64,000 nucleotides of DNA from Saccharina japonica (taxonomy: Eukaryota > Sar > Phaeophyceae > Laminariales > Laminariaceae): contig MEHQ01000140.1 in NCBI GenBank assembly GCA_008828725.1, positions 1,099,294-1,163,293 on the forward strand, given 5' to 3'. This document shows positions 57,480 to 64,000 of the stretch, in pieces (within the stretch, counting starts at the first letter, position 1; each line of letters begins with the position of its first letter). Below the pieces are notes generated by a model that searched no databases, was not told the DNA's origin, and worked only from the letters and a program-made list of their open reading frames with translations. The position numbers were made by a program, and so were the translations under genes.

Positions 57480-59040
57480 CCTGGTTTCTCTGCGTGAGGC
57501 TTTTTTTTGTACGTAGGTGCCAGTAAATAATACGTGATGTCCCGTTGTTTGCCCTGATTTCACGAGCTGGTCATGCGCACACACAGGAGAGCGCAGACAT
57601 ATCGGTATACCACAGACAGGTAGAAACAGAACATGCAGAGAGCACAACGTTACTACTCTGCATAAGCACCAGCAGCAGGTAACACCGTGCCTGGGTGATA
57701 CACCCATCTGCGCTGTACTGCTGTGGCTAGCTGTGTTTATCGGAGCAAGCGGTCCGTATTCCACCATCTACCTTTCTGTTGTGCTGATATGTGTGACTGA
57801 CCCACTCTCACTTTGGCCTGAAATGTAATGGTCGCTTTGATCAAATAGGAGTACGTACCTCAACTGTTCATACGTACATATATATTTTTGTGTTTCTTTC
57901 CTGAAGCTCACTTCAGAAATCTACAAGACATCAGACAATATGCAGCAAACACAAACGAGGTCACAGCCCCGCCTAGAAGCACAAGCAGCAGACATTACTG
58001 TGGCGGGTCCGCCGTTTACTGCTGTGGCTATTAGTGGTTGCTTCATCTGAGGCTTGCATCCGTCATCAGCAATCGCTACCACACCTCTCTCTCTCTTCTG
58101 CGCTGCTGCCTGCTGCCTGCCTGTGCTTGCATGGTGTATGTGCGGCCTGTCGTGCATCTGGCGCAAGCCGCGACAAATAATACTGTACCGGTATTTGGGC
58201 AAATCATTTTTTGATGTTTAATTATTTATTTTCAGGTGCGGGGGTGCAATCTGGGCAAAACAAAAAATAATTACTGTAGATCGCATTTCCAATTTTATTA
58301 TTTCGTACCAGAAATAGAGTTAATTAATTATTTTCGGAGTTCGGGCACACGATAACCCAGACCCCACATATATAAGACAAACAGCAAACACAAACCAAGT
58401 GGATTTCTTACGTAGTAGGCAGGTGTGGTCGAGAGTTTCAGCCCCTTCTTCGATGCATCCTTTTCTACTTCTTCTGCAAATACTATCCCACCACTACTGC
58501 TGTACGAGCACTGCTGTGTCCCATGTGCCACGTGTGCGTGCGTGTGCGGTGTGTGCTGTGTGTCATAGACCTTCCATACCTTGAGCGCCACAACAATAAA
58601 CTATTGACAAATATGATAAAATGTTTGGCGGGGTCATTAACAAAAATCTCTGAGAACGATCGAGTCAATAGTAGTAATGGTTCCATCATATTTCCGAGTA
58701 TGTTTTATCCCGAAAAATGCAGGTGCAGTTTTTTAAATAATATTTGTACAACAGTAATACGCAGATATTTCATAACGTCGTATTTATGTAATATGATACC
58801 AGTATACAATATGATATGCGTATGATACAATATCGCATGTTGTTGTATTAATAGTAGATTCTCGATTTGTCCTTGCGCCACTCCCCTAGGCACGTCCCGG
58901 AGGGGAACCTTGTATATAATATGTATATACATTACGCCTAGATGGTACCGGTAGTACAACGGAGTAGTGTATTCCGCACCACAAACAGCTAAATAGCACA
59001 GCGTAGTGGACAAACATACAGCTGTGATGATGACAGACTA
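57480..59040. other. Interval without recognisable gene
   Basis: Short overlapping frames only. AT-rich with GTGTGC-type simple sequence near 58530-58560. Confidence 0.4.
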
Positions 59041-59044
59041 GAGG

Positions 59045-59140
59045 GTGAGTACTCGTTTGTTTCTTGCATTAGTCGTTCGGCCATTGACCACGCATCCCTT
59101 TCGAGACGGAGCACCGCTCCTACTCCTAATAGAGACAGCA
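59045..59140 (-). mobile_element. LINE 3' tail, short
   Basis: GAGTACTCGTTTGTTTC, CCATTGACCACGCATCCC, GAGACGGAGCACCG, ending TAATAGAGACAG. It lacks a long C-run. Confidence 0.8.
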
Positions 59141-59680
59141 TTGATGATGATATCGATGATGGCAATGATGATAAAGATGCCCTCGTCATGTGGGGGAACT
59201 CTCTCCGCCTATCATCTATACTGGTGTGTATACAACGTTTGCTTCTCCTTGTCGCAAGCAAAAGCGTAATCGATGTGCACGCAGATGCATTTTCGAGGTA
59301 TTTAGTTGTATAAGCAGCCAGCAGCTATCCATATTAATAGCTCACCATGGAGAATAAAAGAAAAGAGACACCATGCACAATGCACATAGCACGCGCCCCG
59401 TTCTTCGTTGTGTCCTGCGTGCTCTACAGGCTTTCCACGTGTGTGTTCGCTGTGTCATCGGTTGTTCTTCTGGCAGCTTCTGGTCTACGTTGTCGTTTCG
59501 CCACTTGTTGGGCTGTGCCGCCATTCCCGCCATTATTCGTTCTTCTTTTCTACACAATATACATACCGGTTTTTTTTTCGTTCCTTCGTGTTTCAAGTGA
59601 CGATGCTGCCCCCCCCCCCCCCCCCTCAGTGCGTACGCCACGAGCTCTGGGGGTACATTACTCTAGATGGACGATACTAT

Positions 59681-59796
59681 TACGGAGGACCATAGTAAAT
59701 AGAACCATACTATATTGTTTGTAAAAATAGGTAAACATATAGGTTTTTGTGCGTACCGTAGGTCCTATTAACTAGTGTTTACTATGGTCCCCCGTG
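59681..59796. mobile_element. MITE family 2, intact copy
   Basis: TACGGAGGACCATAGTAAAT at the left and TTTACTATGGTCCCCCGTG at the right. Inner GTAAAAATAGGTAAACATATAGG. Confidence 0.85.
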
Positions 59797-59964
59797 ATAT
59801 ATGGTAAATGACGATGTAACACGATGTGCAAACAACGACGACAACAACAACAAAAACTCTTGTGAACACGACGAGCTGTGTTCTACCTACAGACTGAATC
59901 CACCCACGAGTATATAGATACACATGGGGGGAAAATAGGCCGGACCCTCAAAATGGTTTATCTA

Positions 59965-60095
59965 TATTTAAAAAATGAAAAAACAACAGCTGTGAGCTCG
60001 AGGATTTCGTCGAAGCTCATCTTTGCTAGCTGAGTGTAATACTTCGATCGCGCGTACTTACGGATTTTATATGTCCTCATGTAGGATGTACATCC
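59965..60095 (-). mobile_element. T-tailed short interspersed family
   Basis: AAAAAACAACAGCTGTGAGC, TCGAGGATTTCGTCGAAGC, GTAATACTTCGATCGCGCG and ATGTCCTCATGTAGGATG. Confidence 0.75.
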
Positions 60096-60536
60096 CGTAT
60101 GAGGGGGACACAATCTGAGGCTGTAGAATTCAGGAAGTGTGTGTCTATTTGTGGGGGAAGAAATAATTAAAATTAAATTAAAATTAAAATTAAACAGTCT
60201 GAAATAAACGTACCAGGTATACTATAGTGTTCCGACGAGTTAACGTGATATAGTGGGTCTACTATTTGTAGCTATATAACATGCCTGGTTAAGGTGATAC
60301 TTTGTACCGGAACGCTTCTCCCAAAACACCCCTGCCTCGGTTTGGCCCCCCCATGCCCCGTCGGATCCGACCTGAACCTGAGCCCTCCAGACTGCCCCTG
60401 GGTATATACAGTAGTACGAGTAGTAATATTAATAGAAGTTTGCTGCCGACAGGGCCCAGTTCGCACTCTCTGAACCCACAAAAAAATCGTCAAGATCGAG
60501 ATTTAACAACAAATAATTTATTCTCTCGTAAAAGTA

Positions 60537-60619
60537 TACCACTCTGTACCTAAATATAAGCACCGTTTTCATTTAATATTAATGTGCAAAAGGTGCTTAT
60601 ACTTCGAGACAGAGTGGTA
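60537..60619. mobile_element. MITE family 1, intact copy
   Basis: TA-CCACTCTGTACCTAAATATA at the left and TTATACTTCGAGACAGAGTGG-TA at the right. Confidence 0.85.
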
Positions 60620-61055
60620 GTATTTTTTTTCGCCGATATGGGACGTTTCGGCCCCGGATCTCGACGTGGGCATGGGAACTGGGGTGCACGCGGGGCGAAG
60701 TTTTTACAAGTGTGATTGGTTGTATGGGATCAGGGTTCTTGATAGGCGCTGCCGGGGGCTAATTGCGTATCAAAGGATCAGTTTTGAGGGCTCAGATCCG
60801 GGTGGGGTTTCAGGTCGCCGTGGGACCACAAACAGGGTGCCAAAGCGGGGGAAGCAGGGTGTTTTTAGAAAAATCAGAGAGTTCCGGCATCATAGTACTA
60901 TATATACTGTCGTTACGTGTATAATAACCTATATACTGGTATTATTTTCCATCCAGTGGTTGTTTACAAGATTTGTTCTGTCTCAATCGTCGTGTGTCTC
61001 ACGACTCCGCATCTACATGCCACACACCCACCCACGCCCTTGGGCAGGACATCAT

Positions 61056-61248
61056 CAGTGGTCCCTCTACAGCAGTAGTGCCGGCGTGCGCCAACCAACA
61101 CTGCCGATACTGCTATCAGCGGCAACCGGCACTGCTCCGCACACTGCCACGCTGGTCAATCCCGTCTATGCTCCAAGCGTTTCCACAGGCACTATAGCGG
61201 GAAACCGACACTATAGAGGGCACCCGGCACTATATAGGGACCACTACC
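61056..61248 (-). mobile_element. MITE family 3, copy C
   Basis: Reverse orientation to copies A and B. Its GTGGTCCCTCTA end continues CAGCAGTAGTGCC where the family has TAGTGCC. The other end is TATATAGGGACCACTAC. Confidence 0.8.
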
Positions 61249-61259
61249 TGTATATAGCC

Positions 61260-62200
61260 CTCCGACGTCCTCCCTTGTCCCCCTGGCGGCCTGGCGATCT
61301 CGTAGAGCAAGATTGTGTGGATTAGTACATCCGGCGCGAAGTCGCGACCTCTGGGTGATCACCGAGATTATGTAACCTGTACTTCGTATGTACCACCCAC
61401 CCCCTGGGGGTACACGGCGTATTCCCCCCCGAGGGCCTTTATGACCATACAACTACGGCCATGCATGATACGGATCGAGTAAGTAGCCGTGCACACTTTA
61501 CGTTAGTAGTAGTACCGGGTTTCCTGATGCTTCGTGACACCTGCAAATAGACAACAAACAGCAGTAGCATCTATCAATCCATGTACTACTGTATATATAT
61601 ATTGTTTCCACTTCGTTCATCTGTGTGTGTTGTCTTCACATTGAACCGTTCTTTCTCGTACCCAGCTACATCAATACACTCAGCAGTGTCTGTCCTGATT
61701 CCCAATCCGAGATACCTGGTACTAGTTATTTGGTCACAGACCGTGAGACAGAGAAAAAAACAAAACGAAAAAAAACATCGCAAATGAATGGGTGAAAGCA
61801 AGTGAAATGCCAACGTACCGCATACGAGAACACAACGACACAAGCCGTCCCAGAAGATAGGAACAAAAGGACCTAGCTGTTATATATTAACTGAAGTTAT
61901 GAATATTATTATTATTATTATTATCTATTTATTTTGTTAATTGCCCTCCGACAAAGCACAGATCAAATCTCGATCCATCATGTATATAGCCATGTAGAAG
62001 GGAAAAATCCTTCATTGTTCATGAACTCCGTGCGACTTGCGCCCACATTTTTGGGCACAACAAGATACGTGTAGTTTGAGTTGGCTCATTTTTGAGTACG
62101 GTATACCTGGTATAATTTTTAATTTCTATTTTTTTTTAAATGTAATTACATTTCTTTTATCAAGAATGTGAAAGTAGTGGTATGAATAAGAGACCAGAAG
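61260..62200. other. Interval without recognisable gene
   Basis: AT-rich. Includes a short retroposon-tail remnant at 61430-61480, an ATT microsatellite (61904-61925) and TAC..GTA words at 61380, 61713 and 62104. Confidence 0.45.
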
Positions 62201-62213
62201 GAGCACTGGGGCG

Positions 62214-62741
62214 CGGGGGGGGGGTACTCATGTCGTGCACGGCCGTAGTCGTATGACCATAGACCCTCGCATCCCTACAATGCCGGAACGGAGCACGTTC
62301 GGTTTTCACCAACCAGGCAGACATTTCTTGCACCAAGCGCGAAGCGCCGTGAGGTATTGGGCGAGTCGCATGGAGGGTGAGCTGCATCTTGCTAAGAACC
62401 GCCTGTGAGGCGGACTTGCGTATGGACGACAGCCTCCAATGAATTGATTTAATTTCTGGTGTGGTCACTTCCAGAGACAGCAATGGGTATTACTGTGTAT
62501 CTGCCTCGCGGGTGCCTTACCATATACACACTCCGTGATACGATCATTCCCCTCGTGCGGAGATGAGGTTATCAACCCCGCACAAATGATCTAACAAGAC
62601 CGTATGGTTGACCGCCAACAAAAAAAAACGTACCCTGGTTGTCGAGCTCACGCAGTGAGAGGCGTGTTTTACAGCGTCGTTGCCAACGGACGCCAACCCA
62701 ACCTATACATAATATAAATATTTATAAAATATTTATAGGGG
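62214..62741 (-). mobile_element. C-tailed retroposon, full minus-strand copy
   Basis: From the G-run and GTACTCATGTCGTGCACGG to CCAACCCAACCTATACATAA and an AT-rich end, then another G-run. It has diverged from the 22/26/38-kb copies by many substitutions, so it is older. Confidence 0.88.
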
Positions 62742-62960
62742 GGGGGGGGGTAGGGTAGGGGGGTACTCATTGTCACACCGGCTGTAGTCGTATTGCCGTA
62801 GACCCTCGCATCCCTACCATAGTACCGGGACGGAGCACATATTATATCTGGTTTTTGCCGACCAGGCAGGCGGCGCTTGAGATGGCCGGCGAGTCGCACG
62901 AAGGGTGAGCTGCATCCTGCTGAGAACCTCTCGCGAGGCGCACTTTTGGCACCTTGTGCG
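62742..62960 (-). mobile_element. C-tailed retroposon, 5'-truncated copy in tandem
   Basis: Begins in the G-run that ends the preceding copy. GTACTCATTGTCACACCGG, GACCCTCGCATCCCTACC, GAAGGGTGAGCTGCATCC, stopping near GCGAGGCGCACTTT. Confidence 0.8.
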
Positions 62961-63690
62961 TCCTTTCTTGCATACGGGTGCCAGAGGGGTGACAGACCCA
63001 CGCCCCCGGCGTAAGGATGGAACGTGGGGGTGCGGCGTCGTTTTGTGTTTAATGATTTAAGCGCAAGACAGACTTGTGATATAAAGAGAAGGGTGGAAAG
63101 AGATCTCGTGTAACAAAATCTTGCCGTGCGAGCGAGCTTCTTTAGATGTACCCGCATTGAAAATAGAGCCTTTCTAAGCACAACGACCTGCTGGCACACC
63201 AACCAAGCATGCATGCCTCGGTGAGAAATAGGGTTAGAGTTCCGGGTCGCGGTGGTGGTCGCCGTTAGCCGAAACCGAAAATAATAACACCGTCGGGAAA
63301 AAAACGCCTTACAGTTTTGTGACAAAACCCTACCAGGTACCTACCTCATTTTAGAACAGCTTCATTTTGTTCGGGTACGTTCGCACGTGGAGTAGTTTTG
63401 ATGGTTAGGAGGAAGTAGGCATCGAATGGAGCTATTAATAGGCTACTGTAAAGTCCAATTACTCGTTTGCGCGTGGCGTAGTTTTGGTGTCAAGCCGGAA
63501 AGTAGGTATCGAGTGGAGCTATTAATAGGCTACTGCTGTTGAGCCCAATAGGTTTACTTGTTTGCTTTCCCTGTTTTTTTTTCTTTCTGGTATATCGTAC
63601 TGTTACAGGTGTGTGTAAAGTATATTAATCGCTGTTTATGAGCAATCGATGTAAAATATATTGCTGCACACTTTTGTCGGAAGGCAAATA
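62961..63690. other. Interval without recognisable gene
   Basis: Two related roughly 60-bp segments at 63385-63450 and 63470-63530 share GGAGCTATTAATAGGCTACTG. A long minus frame (62669-63325) is mostly retroposon sequence. Confidence 0.45.
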
Positions 63691-63693
63691 ATA

Positions 63694-63701
63694 TAATAAA
63701 A

Positions 63702-63772
<71 letters not shown>
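63694..63772 (+). repeat. AAT trinucleotide microsatellite
   Basis: About 25 uninterrupted AAT units. Confidence 0.97.
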
Positions 63773-63774
<2 letters not shown>

Positions 63775-64000
63775 CAAACATGATGATAGTACCACCTGGT
63801 GTGTACGTTATCATGTGTTTTTACGTATATAGAGAAAAGCCAGGCTGAGGTTTATGGGGGGAAACTAGTAAGAAATCCCGACGCTGTTATCTTGAATTTA
63901 TACAGCCGTGTCTATCACTGTTTTGTACCATATTTTTTTTCCATATTTGGAATTTGGAAAAATTGAAAAATTACTTTGCAGTGTATACGAGCGTGTAGTA

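Noticed and set aside
56997-57767. 256-codon minus-strand open frame
   Set aside because: Crosses a dispersed hairpin repeat and AT-rich DNA. No motif, no codon bias, no splice-supported neighbours.

Overview
This is nuclear DNA of a eukaryotic alga. Coding sequence is cut into short exons (27 to about 1300 nt) by long GT-AG introns, and most of the window is transposon-derived or tandem-repeat DNA. The gene set (mitochondrial EF-G2, PP2C phosphatase, A-type Fe-S protein, DEG7-like protease), the long introns and the repeat-rich intergenic DNA fit a stramenopile, perhaps a brown alga. That assignment is inference from gene style; no marker gene in the window settles it.

Four genes can be reconstructed exon by exon. 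(1) 759-7420, minus: mitochondrial elongation factor G2 (GFM2-like), 5' end complete, 3' end beyond the left edge. (2) 8227-13288, plus: a complete six-exon PP2C phosphatase with a 436-residue N-terminal extension, head-to-head with (1) across about 800 bp. (3) 15030-18838, minus: a complete four-exon ISCA2-type Fe-S assembly protein, tail-to-tail with (2). (4) 41378-47733, plus: the last six exons of a DEG7-type serine protease; its 5' exons were not recognised. Two of the four serve mitochondrial translation or Fe-S assembly. No operon-like logic is expected.

The rest (19-41 kb and 48-64 kb) is dominated by repeats. There is a 5'-truncated LINE family whose end encodes a CPCG...H...C zinc-knuckle tail, and a second C-tailed retroposon family of about 500 bp that shares the last 60 bp with it. 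Three small TA-flanked inverted-repeat families (MITEs) and a T-tailed family are also present. Larger structures are a 2.44/2.51 kb direct duplication, a 288-bp direct repeat, several satellites, and a striking 1.4 kb array of a 12-bp palindromic unit near 54 kb.

The most unusual signal is a set of very short words of the form TAC-(0 to 4 nt)-GTA, such as TACCTGGTA, TACTGCTGTA and TACTTCGTA. They are far over-represented outside exons, occur in chains sharing TA, and sit as presence/absence insertions inside MITE copies. They look like excision footprints or micro-insertions at TA dinucleotides.
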